A DNA stretch of 20,958 nt. Origin: JAAYYM01 sp964483395. GTDB lineage: Bacteria; Bacillota; Clostridia; Lachnospirales; Lachnospiraceae. Positions 7,215 to 13,522 of this stretch are shown here, in pieces. The stretch is taken from the NCBI GenBank assembly GCA_964483395.1, contig CAZABT010000035.1, positions 1 through 20,958 on the forward strand. The letters run 5' to 3'. A model generated the notes under the pieces. It saw only the letters and a list, made by a program, of their open reading frames with translations, did not search any database and was not told where the DNA came from. Each line of letters starts with the position of its first letter. The first letter of the stretch is position 1. Both the position numbers and the translations under genes were made by a program.

Positions 7215-7592
7215 ATGGTTCTAAAATATAGTCGTCAACGTGAAGCCATTAAGGATTTTCTGATGACTCGGACAGACCATCCCACCGCTGATGTTGTATA
7301 TATGAATGTAAGACAGGAATTCCCTAATATCAGTCTCGGAACCGTTTATCGCAATTTGACTCTGCTTTCTGATCTGGGAGACATTCTGAAACTGAACATG
7401 GGTGACGGTGCCGATCATTTTGATGCCAATATTACCCCGCACTATCACTTTATCTGTACAGAATGTGGCAGCGTCATTGATCTTGACATGAAAAGCATTG
7501 AACAGATCAACGATATTGCAGGTGCTGATTTTAACGGAAAAATAAACGGACACATCACTTATTTTTACGGAAAATGCGGTCACTGCAAATAG
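7215..7592 (+). CDS. perR: PerR-type peroxide-sensing repressor (Fur family)
   Basis: The 125-residue Fur-family repressor has a winged-helix domain (about 1-68) with the recognition region ISLGTVYRNLTLL and a C-terminal metal-binding and dimerisation domain. Every metal ligand of Bacillus PerR is present at a constant offset of 15: H22, D70, H76, H78 and D89 for the regulatory iron or manganese site, and C81, C84, C121, C124 for structural zinc. The aspartate at the D104-equivalent (D89) is the residue linked to peroxide sensing in PerR. The start is ATG 7215, 8 bases after AGGAGG (7201-7206); the in-frame GTG at 7206 overlaps that site. It is a single gene with its own promoter and operator, next to a divergent two-component system and not beside an oxidative-stress gene in this window. 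Confidence 0.9.
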   Translation: MVLKYSRQREAIKDFLMTRTDHPTADVVYMNVRQEFPNISLGTVYRNLTLLSDLGDILKLNMGDGADHFDANITPHYHFICTECGSVIDLDMKSIEQINDIAGADFNGKINGHITYFYGKCGHCK

Positions 7593-7599
7593 CATAAGC

Positions 7600-7634
7600 G
7601 AGCGTCCGGATTATACAATACGATTCCGGCGCTC
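7600..7634 (+). terminator. Weak hairpin at the perR 3' end
   Basis: GAGCGTCCGGA (7600-7610) pairs with TCCGGCGCTC (7625-7634), with one bulged base and a 14-base loop. The right arm lies inside the 3' end of the convergent dehydrogenase gene. There is no clear T-run after it, so termination is uncertain; it may only limit read-through between the converging genes. Confidence 0.3.
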
Positions 7635-8567
7635 TCCTTTGATAAAGGCTTCTATATTCAAATATACCTCTTCCATAACACGTGCTCTTGCCTCGGTCGT
7701 AGCCCATGCAATATGCGGTGTGATCAGCAGCTTGTTGCTGTCCTTGATTCTGCCAAGCGGATTGTCTTCACGAATCGGCTCTGCCGATAATACATCCAGT
7801 GCTGCTCCTGCAATCATATCCTGCTCTAATGCTGTTGCTAAATCTGTCTCATTGACAATCGGTCCACGTCCCATATTGATAAAATATGCTGTTTTTTTCA
7901 TCTTTTGAAAAGCATCCAAAGTCATCAGATTTCTGGTCTGATCATTCAAAGGCGCATGCACGGATATGATATCAGAGTTTTGAAGAAGTGTATCAAAATC
8001 TGTTCTCTGGTATTCACTGCTGCTGTTCTTTCCGCTTGTCGAATAATAAATGACCTTGCATCCAAAGGCTTCTGCCACTTTGGCCACGCCTCTTCCGATC
8101 TCACCAAGGCCGATAATTCCCCATGTTTTATCCTTGATTTCTACAAAACGCTGACTGAAATGTGTGAAAATCTCACATTTCGCATAGCTTCCCGATTTAA
8201 CATACTGATCATAATAATTCAGCTTCTCCAATACATAAAAGAGCGTGGCAAAGGTATGCTGTACGACACTGTCCGTAGAATAACCCTTTACATTGCAAAC
8301 TGCAATTCCTCTGCTCTTACAGTATGCAGCATCTACATTATCAGAACCCGTTGCCGTCAGACATACCAGCTTCAATTCCGGCAGATCTGCTATCGTCTCT
8401 GCATTGATCGGCAGCTTATTAACAATCAGAACCTCTGCTCCCTGTCCCCGCTCTGCAACCTGATCCGGCGTTGACATATCATACTCTGCAAATTCACCTA
8501 ACTCATGAAATTTGCTGACATCCACATCATATCCTACATTAATTCTTTCTAATGCTGCTACCTTCAT
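7611..8567 (-). CDS. D-2-hydroxyacid dehydrogenase (glycerate/hydroxypyruvate reductase-like)
   Basis: The 318-residue enzyme belongs to the NAD(P)-dependent D-isomer 2-hydroxyacid dehydrogenases, which interconvert 2-oxoacids and D-2-hydroxyacids. The nucleotide-binding motif GLGEIG is at 153-158. The catalytic trio is in place: R234 in NMGRGPIVNE, E263 in LDVLSAEP and H285 in ITPHIAWAT. After the second strand of the Rossmann fold the sequence is VIYYSTSGK, where NAD-specific members usually have an acidic residue; this hints at NADP or mixed cofactor use. AGAGGG lies 7 bases before ATG 8567. A strong terminator separates it from pgi upstream, so it may have its own weak promoter in 8568-8595 or depend on read-through. 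The exact substrate cannot be assigned. Confidence 0.9.
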   Translation of the reverse strand: MKVAALERINVGYDVDVSKFHELGEFAEYDMSTPDQVAERGQGAEVLIVNKLPINAETIADLPELKLVCLTATGSDNVDAAYCKSRGIAVCNVKGYSTDSVVQHTFATLFYVLEKLNYYDQYVKSGSYAKCEIFTHFSQRFVEIKDKTWGIIGLGEIGRGVAKVAEAFGCKVIYYSTSGKNSSSEYQRTDFDTLLQNSDIISVHAPLNDQTRNLMTLDAFQKMKKTAYFINMGRGPIVNETDLATALEQDMIAGAALDVLSAEPIREDNPLGRIKDSNKLLITPHIAWATTEARARVMEEVYLNIEAFIKGERRNRIV

Positions 8568-8595
8568 ACCTTTACCCTCTTTCTACTGATTTAAC

Positions 8596-8630
8596 AAAAA
8601 CTCCCGACTTTATGACAATCGGGAGTTTTT
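8596..8630 (-). terminator. Strong intrinsic terminator after pgi
   Basis: AAAAACTCCCGA (8596-8607) and TCGGGAGTTTTT (8619-8630) form a perfect 12-bp stem with an 11-base loop. The GC-rich core followed by a T-run in both directions makes it a textbook Rho-independent terminator. Here it serves the minus-strand pgi transcript. Confidence 0.9.
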
Positions 8631-8642
8631 GTGGTCTTATCT

Positions 8643-9992
8643 TTATAATCTCTTTAACAGTTCTTCCCGCTGTGCCTCATAGCCCGGCTTTCCGAGCAGT
8701 GCAAACATATTCTTCTTGTAGCTCTCTACACCCGGTTGGTTAAATGGATTAACACCCAGAAGGTATCCGCTGACACCACATGCAAATTCAAAGAAGTAGA
8801 ATAACTGTCCTAAATAGTATTCATTTACTTCAGGAATGTTGATGACTGTATTCGGTACGTTTCCGTCTGTATGAGCAAGAATTGTTCCATTCATGGCACT
8901 CTTGTTGACAAAATCAACGGATTTTCCTGCAAGATAGTTCAAACCATCCAAATCTACCGGTTCTTCTTCAATGATTATCTCTTCGCGAGAGGTCTCAATA
9001 TTGATGACTGTCTCAAATAAGGTTCTGGCACCATCCTGTATAAACTGACCCATGGAATGAAGATCTGTTGTCAGATCAACACTTGCAGGGAAAATACCCT
9101 TCTGATCCTTGCCTTCACTCTCACCATAGAGCTGCTTCCACCATTCTGATACAAAGTGTACGCTTGGCTCATAATTCGCCATAATCTCAATTCCTTTTCC
9201 TTTTCTGAGAAGGATGTTTCTGACAGCCGCATACTTCAATGCATCATTATCGGCAAAGTCTGCTTCCATAGCCTGCTTTCTGCCAGCCTGCGCGCCCTCC
9301 ATCAGCTTGGTGATATCCGCTCCGCTGACTGCGATCGGCAGCAGTCCCACAGCTGTCAATACAGAGAAGCGTCCTCCTACATCATCAGGTACTACAAAGC
9401 TCTCATAGCCTTCTTCCGTTGCAAGATTTTTCAGTGATCCCCTTGCCTTATCCGTTGTTGCATAAATTCTCTTGGAAGCCTCTGCTTTACCGTATTTCTT
9501 CTCCATCATTTCCTTAAATACACGGAAAGCGATTGCCGGCTCTGTTGTTGTCCCGGACTTTGAAATCATATTGATTGAGAAATCTCTGTCTCCAATGACC
9601 TGTTTCAGATGATTGATATAAGTGCTGCTGATGCTGTTTCCTACGAAATAAATCTCAGGTGTCTTTCTGACTTCCTTTGATACCGTATTATAAAAGCTGT
9701 GTCTTAGAAATTCAATTGCTGCTCTGGCGCCAAGATAAGAACCGCCAATGCCGATAACAAGCAATACCTCTGAATCTGCTTTGATCTTTTCTGCAGCCTT
9801 CAGGATTCTTGCAAACTCTTCCTTGTCATAATCAACCGGAAGATCTATCCAGCCTAAGAAATCATTACCTGCTCCAGACTTGGAAACCAACTGCTCCTTT
9901 GCATCCGTTACAAGCTTGCTCATGTACTTTACCTCATCTTCACTGATGAATGAAGATGCTTTGCTGTAATCATACGTTACTTTACTGCTCAT
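8643..9992 (-). CDS. pgi: Glucose-6-phosphate isomerase
   Basis: The 449-residue glycolytic enzyme interconverts glucose-6-phosphate and fructose-6-phosphate in the cytoplasm; the length equals that of the Bacillus enzyme. It shows IGIGGSYLGARAAIEFL (about 80-96), the phosphate-binding loop SGTTTEP (146-152), GGRFSVL (about 206-212), E291 in GESEGKD, H312 in TDLHSMGQF, and the C-terminal signature GVNPFNQPGVESYKKNMFALLG with the catalytic lysine. I chose ATG 9992 because AAGGAGA is 6 bases upstream; the frame stays open to 10070 but that extension has no family character. It has a plausible promoter at 10061-10089 and ends in a strong terminator, so it is probably a single-gene unit. Confidence 0.97.
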   Translation of the reverse strand: MSSKVTYDYSKASSFISEDEVKYMSKLVTDAKEQLVSKSGAGNDFLGWIDLPVDYDKEEFARILKAAEKIKADSEVLLVIGIGGSYLGARAAIEFLRHSFYNTVSKEVRKTPEIYFVGNSISSTYINHLKQVIGDRDFSINMISKSGTTTEPAIAFRVFKEMMEKKYGKAEASKRIYATTDKARGSLKNLATEEGYESFVVPDDVGGRFSVLTAVGLLPIAVSGADITKLMEGAQAGRKQAMEADFADNDALKYAAVRNILLRKGKGIEIMANYEPSVHFVSEWWKQLYGESEGKDQKGIFPASVDLTTDLHSMGQFIQDGARTLFETVINIETSREEIIIEEEPVDLDGLNYLAGKSVDFVNKSAMNGTILAHTDGNVPNTVINIPEVNEYYLGQLFYFFEFACGVSGYLLGVNPFNQPGVESYKKNMFALLGKPGYEAQREELLKRL

Positions 9993-10060
9993 ACTATCTC
10001 TCCTTTTGTGACAATCACTTTTCTCATTTTCCTCGGATTGCATCCTGTAATCCTTTGATA

Positions 10061-10089
10061 AGTGTAGCAAATAGCCTCTGTTTTAGCAA
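10061..10089 (-). promoter_or_regulatory. Probable sigma-A promoter of pgi
   Basis: On the minus strand, TTGCTA (10089-10084) and TACACT (10066-10061) are 17 bases apart, and the -10 is preceded by TGC, making it an extended -10. Each hexamer matches four of six positions. The start would be near 10054. Confidence 0.45.
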
Positions 10090-10391
10090 GACAAAATTTC
10101 CTGCAGAAACTCCTCTATAACCAGTTCCTCCTCTGCTCCTGCTTTTCTTTCCCGTTCTTCCCTCGGAATATCTTCAAGCAGCATGCTGCGCTCCTCCTGT
10201 GTCAACTCGATCGTCTGTATCGTCTGCTTGAAATCAATGCTTCCACTGCTCTGCCGCTCATTCAGACAGCAGACATGCAGCATATCCCTTACCTGTGAAA
10301 TTCTTATAATGATAATACTTCCAAGAATTCCCCCACATAGAAGGCCTGCCAGCAGAATAAAAATAATACTGTAAAAAAAAATATCGTCCAT
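10083..10391 (-). CDS. Small single-span membrane protein of unknown function
   Basis: I do not recognise a family. The 102-residue protein starts with a hydrophobic helix (about 4-30, FFYSIIFILLAGLLCGGILGSIIIIR) and continues with a charged cytoplasmic tail rich in Glu and Arg (about 60-95), predicted to be helical. The helix has a glycine-rich face (GLLCGGILG) that could mediate dimerisation. The N-terminus is acidic and an arginine follows the helix, so the tail should face the cytoplasm. A ribosome site AAGGA lies about 10 bases before ATG 10391. It has a TATACT box upstream on the minus strand but no clear -35. It precedes pgi by 90 bases. A real gene is likely given the ribosome site and a sensible membrane topology, but its role is open. 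Confidence 0.65.
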   Translation of the reverse strand: MDDIFFYSIIFILLAGLLCGGILGSIIIIRISQVRDMLHVCCLNERQSSGSIDFKQTIQTIELTQEERSMLLEDIPREERERKAGAEEELVIEEFLQEILSC

Positions 10392-10488
10392 ACCTTACAT
10401 GTCCTTTCTTTGTCACGGTCTTTATTTAGTATAACTGCTAAAATACAATGAAAAAAGAAAAATCGTTCTACATTTTTCTACATCATCT

Positions 10489-10678
10489 ATGATATAATGT
10501 TGATAGACATTATATCAGCGCATGTCTTAGTGCGCATCCGCCGGAGGCTCATGATTTGCTTGCAAATCATGATATAATGTTGATAGACATTATATCAGCG
10601 CATGTCTTAGTGCGCATCCGCCGGAGGCTCATGATTTGCTTGCAAATCATGATATAATGTTGATAGACGTTATAACAG
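10489..10678. repeat. Tandem 80-bp hairpin-rich repeat: two identical copies and a partial third
   Basis: Unit 1 (10489-10568) and unit 2 (10569-10648) are identical over 80 bases. A third copy starts at 10649, is identical for 20 bases and then fades by 10678. Each unit is a chain of hairpins. In unit 1, GATATAATGT/ACATTATATC (10491-10516, 6-base loop) is followed by GCGCA/TGCGC (10518-10535), GCC/GGC (10540-10548) and TCATGATTTGC/GCAAATCATGA (10549-10572, crossing into unit 2). Such multi-stem units resemble REP/BIME or non-autonomous mobile repeats. The identity of the copies points to recent duplication. Confidence 0.9.
10650..10658 (+). promoter_or_regulatory. Extended -10 promoter of murG inside the last repeat copy
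   Basis: TGATATAAT is an extended -10 box (TGn-TATAAT) with no convincing -35. The start would be near 10665, giving a leader of about 29 bases with AAAGG before the murG ATG. The same box occurs at 10490-10498 and 10570-10578 in the upstream copies, so the repeat multiplies candidate promoters. Confidence 0.45.
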
Positions 10679-10693
10679 AAAGGCAATGAAATC

Positions 10694-11761
10694 ATGAAAC
10701 GAATTGTTTTGACGGGCGGCGGTACAGCCGGCCATGTTACCCCAAATATTGCTCTGATCCCCGGTCTTTTGGAAGCCGGTTTTCAAATAGACTATATCGG
10801 CTCCTATGACGGCATTGAAAAATCCCTGATGGCAGATTTTGATGTCACCTATCACGGAATTTCCTCCGGTAAATTACGCAGATATTTTGATGTGAAGAAT
10901 TTTACTGATCCATTCCGTGTCATGAAGGGCTTCAAGGAGGCCAACCGATTGATGAAGGAACTGAAACCGGATGTCGTTTTCTCAAAAGGGGGCTTTGTAA
11001 CAGTTCCTGTTGTCATTGCCGCTAAAAGAAATAAGATTCCGGCGATTATTCATGAATCGGATATGACTCCGGGACTTGCCAATAAACTGTGTTTTTCTTC
11101 TGCGAAGAAGATCTGCTGCAACTTTCCAGAGACGGTTAATGCCCTTCCGGCTGATAAGGCTGTTTTGACCGGCACTCCCATACGAAGTGAACTGCTGCTG
11201 GGCAATTCCATCACTGCACTGGATCTTTGTGGATTTACATCCAGCAAGCCGACCATTATGGTCATGGGAGGAAGTCTGGGTGCCACCGCAATCAACACGG
11301 CCATCCGAAATATCCTGCCCTCACTGCTGCCGCAATTTCAGGTCATACATCTGTGCGGCAAAGGAAAGCTGGATGAAACTCTGCTCCATACAGACGGCTA
11401 TATCCAGTTTGAGTACATCAAGCAAGAACTGAAAGATTTGTTTGCACTGACAGATATCGTAATTTCCAGAGCCGGAGCCAATGCCATCTGCGAATTGCTG
11501 GCACTTCGAAAGCCGTCTTTACTTATACCTCTTTCTGCCAAACAGAGTCGCGGCGATCAGATCCTGAATGCCCGATCCTTTGAAAAACAGGGATTTGCCT
11601 CTGTTCTGGAAGAAGAAGCTGTTACAGAAGAAGTGCTTCTTGCAAAAATCAGAAATCTCTATGAAAACAGATTTCAATATATTACACAGATGAATCAATC
11701 CAGTCTGACAGATTCTACTGCTATTATCCTTGCTATGATACAAAAATGCGCCGATCACTAG
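10694..11761 (+). CDS. murG: MurG-type UDP-GlcNAc:lipid I N-acetylglucosaminyltransferase
   Basis: The 355-residue GT-B glycosyltransferase makes lipid II from lipid I and UDP-GlcNAc at the inner face of the membrane, the last cytoplasmic step of peptidoglycan synthesis. It has the N-terminal motif TGGGTAGHVTPN (7-18), HESDMTPGLANK (120-131), GGSLGA (192-197), the UDP-GlcNAc site SRAGANAICELLALRKPSLLIPL (258-280) and DQ at 288-289. Length is normal. The gene is alone here, not inside a division and cell-wall cluster, and the HESDMTPGLANK form differs from the HEQN form of classical MurG; the genome could hold a second copy. Transcription probably starts in the repeat region upstream. Its stop codon overlaps that of the convergent HIT gene. 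Confidence 0.9.
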   Translation: MKRIVLTGGGTAGHVTPNIALIPGLLEAGFQIDYIGSYDGIEKSLMADFDVTYHGISSGKLRRYFDVKNFTDPFRVMKGFKEANRLMKELKPDVVFSKGGFVTVPVVIAAKRNKIPAIIHESDMTPGLANKLCFSSAKKICCNFPETVNALPADKAVLTGTPIRSELLLGNSITALDLCGFTSSKPTIMVMGGSLGATAINTAIRNILPSLLPQFQVIHLCGKGKLDETLLHTDGYIQFEYIKQELKDLFALTDIVISRAGANAICELLALRKPSLLIPLSAKQSRGDQILNARSFEKQGFASVLEEEAVTEEVLLAKIRNLYENRFQYITQMNQSSLTDSTAIILAMIQKCADH

Positions 11762-11775
11762 ATCAGCGCATTTTT
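11742..11775. terminator. Bidirectional terminator built from the ends of murG and the HIT gene
   Basis: AAAAATGCGC-c-GATC (11742-11756) pairs with GATC-a-GCGCATTTTT (11761-11775) around the loop ACTA, with one C/A mismatch. Both strands end in a T-run. The whole structure is coding: it holds the last codons of murG on the plus strand and of the HIT gene on the minus strand. Confidence 0.9.
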
Positions 11776-12165
11776 GATTTCTTTCATTTCTTCTTCTGTC
11801 GGAGAGGTTGGTTTCCATCCGATGACCTGTCCGTCATTTTCGTATCTCGGAATGATATGCACATGGAAGTGAAATACCGTCTGCCCTGCCGCCTCACCAT
11901 TGTTCTGCACGATATTGACACCGATGCAGCCCAGCCGTTCCTTCATGACCGCCGCCATTTTTTTTGCAAGAATGATGGCTTTCCCTGCTAATTCCTCAGG
12001 CAGCTCAAACAAATCCGCATAATGCTCCTTCGGAAGAATCAAAGCATGTCCTCTGGTTGCCGGTGAAGCATCCAAGATTACCCTAAAATCAGCATCTTCA
12101 TAAATGGTGTTCGTTGGAATGTCGCCATTCGCGATTTTGCAAAAAATACATTGTGAATCTTTCAT
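11758..12165 (-). CDS. HIT-family nucleotide hydrolase/transferase (Hint-like)
   Basis: The 135-residue protein is a histidine-triad protein with the catalytic motif HFHVHIIPR at about 98-106. CIFCKIANGDIP near the N-terminus and an HxLILPKEHY-like strand (HALILPKEHYADL) are typical of Hint proteins, which hydrolyse purine nucleoside phosphoramidates such as acyl- or aminoacyl-AMP. The real cellular substrate is not known. I chose ATG 12165 because AAAGGG lies 9 bases upstream; an in-frame TTG at 12186 is less likely. It converges with murG and overlaps its stop by 4 bases (CTAG). Confidence 0.93.
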   Translation of the reverse strand: MKDSQCIFCKIANGDIPTNTIYEDADFRVILDASPATRGHALILPKEHYADLFELPEELAGKAIILAKKMAAVMKERLGCIGVNIVQNNGEAAGQTVFHFHVHIIPRYENDGQVIGWKPTSPTEEEMKEIKNALI

Positions 12166-12216
12166 TTTTTTCAACCCTTTCGACAAATTTCTCGTTCTTT
12201 TTTATTTGTAATTTTG

Positions 12217-12222
12217 TATAAT
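12217..12222 (+). promoter_or_regulatory. -10 box for the small DHp-domain gene
   Basis: TATAAT is a perfect -10 hexamer 42 bases before the ATG at 12264. The region 16-17 bases upstream (GTTCTTT) is a poor -35, so this may be weak or activator-dependent. The leader contains AGGAGG at 12251-12256. Confidence 0.4.
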
Positions 12223-12263
12223 CATCTTAGTTCAAAAAGTAAATATGCAAAGGAGGAATTATA

Positions 12264-12482
12264 ATGCTGTCATCCTATGAAAAAGATACACTTACCAGAA
12301 TCATCCATGACATCAGTAATCCGCTTTCCGTAATCTACAGTTCCCTCTATGTGATACAAATGCAGCACCCTGAAATATCAGAATATAAGTATTGGAAGGA
12401 AACTCTGTCGGACATTGAAGAACTGAAATCGCTGTTGCAAAAACAGTCTCAATCCGTTTCCGGCATAAACGTAAATATCTGA
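12264..12482 (+). CDS. Stand-alone histidine-kinase phosphoacceptor (DHp/HisKA-like) mini-protein
   Basis: The 72-residue protein has nothing but a predicted two-helix hairpin (about 7-35 and 40-64). Helix 1 holds LTRIIHDISNPLSVIYSSL, with H15 followed by D16 and NPL at 19-21, matching the H-box of HisKA dimerisation and phosphotransfer domains. There is no ATPase domain, sensor or membrane segment, and the gene does not look truncated: AGGAGG lies 7 bases before the ATG and a stop follows the second helix. Such a protein could act as a Spo0B-like phosphotransferase, or bind and block a kinase as Sda does; both are inference. Its 3' end overlaps the convergent flavodoxin/SCP2 gene by 34 bases. 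That it is a real gene is likely; the function is speculative. Confidence 0.75.
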   Translation: MLSSYEKDTLTRIIHDISNPLSVIYSSLYVIQMQHPEISEYKYWKETLSDIEELKSLLQKQSQSVSGINVNI

Positions 12483-13453
12483 TCCAGCATACGGAGCACA
12501 CGGAAGTCACCTTTTACCTGCATATCTCCCGACATAAAGGCTCTTTGGAATGTCATACGTGCATCAATAATAGAATTCATGACCTCTGATGATAGTTTGC
12601 AGATGACTTCCGGGTTCTCCATATTGCCGTAATAGCAGTTCAGTTCGCTGTTTACAATCTCAACGATCAAAGATTTCTTGCGTTCCTTAATGATAAATTT
12701 ATAGCTTGCGGAGAAATTGCCCTGCGGATTGAAATGATCCTCAAAATCAGCAATGAACACCGTATTTTCGTCAACCTCTTTATGTTCCATCATATCCTTA
12801 AAGAGACTTGTCAATTCCTGAATATCTTCCTTCTGCTTCTGTACATAAGTATCGTCAGAAGCATACTTGGACAGCTGCTCCGTCTCCTGTGGGGTCAGAT
12901 TTGTACTGCTCGTACTGTCTACCATCTTCTTGACTGCCTGATTGCTGGCAGGCAGACTCGCAACCTTCTGAGAAATTGTACGATATATATTTTCTGCTTT
13001 TCTTTCAATCAGATCCGCATACTCCGAATTGATTTCAAAAGATACCGTATCATTAATATATCCACAGATTCCGCTGCAGGGAAGTCCTCCGAGAATCTCC
13101 CAGGCAACCGACAGGTTCAGCTTACCCTCACGTTCTCCATATGTCGTGGACATCACCACCGGACACATATAAATATGACTGATCTTTTCTTTATTTCCAT
13201 ATAGCCAGCAGGCATCTAAAAACTGCTGCATGTAACCGCCGATACCATACCATTCTACAGTTGTCGCCAGAATAATACCGTCTGCATCATTGAGTGTGGC
13301 AGGCAAGGTCGTAATTCCATTTTTAAGCTCATAAAGATTGAAGCGTTCTACATTGACATTCAGTTCATTCAATACGTCCTGCATCTTATTAATAACATAT
13401 AATGTAGGATCATCTAAAATTCCTCTACCGCCATAATAGATATTTATCTTCAT
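12449..13453 (-). CDS. Flavodoxin-like oxidoreductase fused to an SCP2 sterol-carrier domain
   Basis: The 334-residue protein has an N-terminal flavodoxin/FMN-reductase fold (about 1-165; strands MKINIYYGG, GIILATTVEWYG and the segment GGYMQQFLDACWLYG). A Ser/Thr/Gln-rich helical linker (about 166-225) follows, then an SCP2 domain (about 226-332) ending with SGDMQVKGDFRVLRMLDQIF, the usual SCP2 closing pattern. SCP2 domains bind lipids or acyl groups in a hydrophobic tunnel, so the protein may couple flavin redox chemistry to a hydrophobic substrate; this is inference. There is no signal peptide or membrane helix. The ribosome site is AGGAGAGG, rather far (about 11-13 bases) from ATG 13453. 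It stands apart from the pilus genes upstream, behind a terminator-like hairpin. Confidence 0.8.
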   Translation of the reverse strand: MKINIYYGGRGILDDPTLYVINKMQDVLNELNVNVERFNLYELKNGITTLPATLNDADGIILATTVEWYGIGGYMQQFLDACWLYGNKEKISHIYMCPVVMSTTYGEREGKLNLSVAWEILGGLPCSGICGYINDTVSFEINSEYADLIERKAENIYRTISQKVASLPASNQAVKKMVDSTSSTNLTPQETEQLSKYASDDTYVQKQKEDIQELTSLFKDMMEHKEVDENTVFIADFEDHFNPQGNFSASYKFIIKERKKSLIVEIVNSELNCYYGNMENPEVICKLSSEVMNSIIDARMTFQRAFMSGDMQVKGDFRVLRMLDQIFTFMPETD

Positions 13454-13484
13454 AAAATCAACAGCCTCTCCTGTATAACGACAT

Positions 13485-13520
13485 AAAAACTTCCCTTATA
13501 CAATACCACAAATTGAAGGG
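13485..13520 (-). terminator. Probable terminator at the end of the Tad locus
   Basis: On the minus strand, CCCTTCAAT and ATTG-tat-AAGGG pair around a 7-base loop with a 3-base bulge, followed by AAGTTTTT. It lies 3 bases after the stop codon of the FHA gene and before the flavodoxin/SCP2 gene. The stem is modest but the T-run and location fit. Confidence 0.55.
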
Positions 13521-13522
13521 CT

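Larger units (their letters stand above)
10392..10693. other. 302-base gene-free region filled mainly by hairpin repeats
   Basis: No coding sequence is apparent. The left third (10392-10488) is AT-rich and serves as the upstream region of the small membrane protein. The rest is occupied by the 80-bp tandem repeat and the leader of murG. The divergent arrangement means both flanking genes are presumably controlled from here. Confidence 0.7.

Noticed and set aside
10489..10678. CRISPR array
   Set aside because: The units are directly adjacent with no unique spacers, and they are 80 bases of hairpins; no cas genes are nearby.
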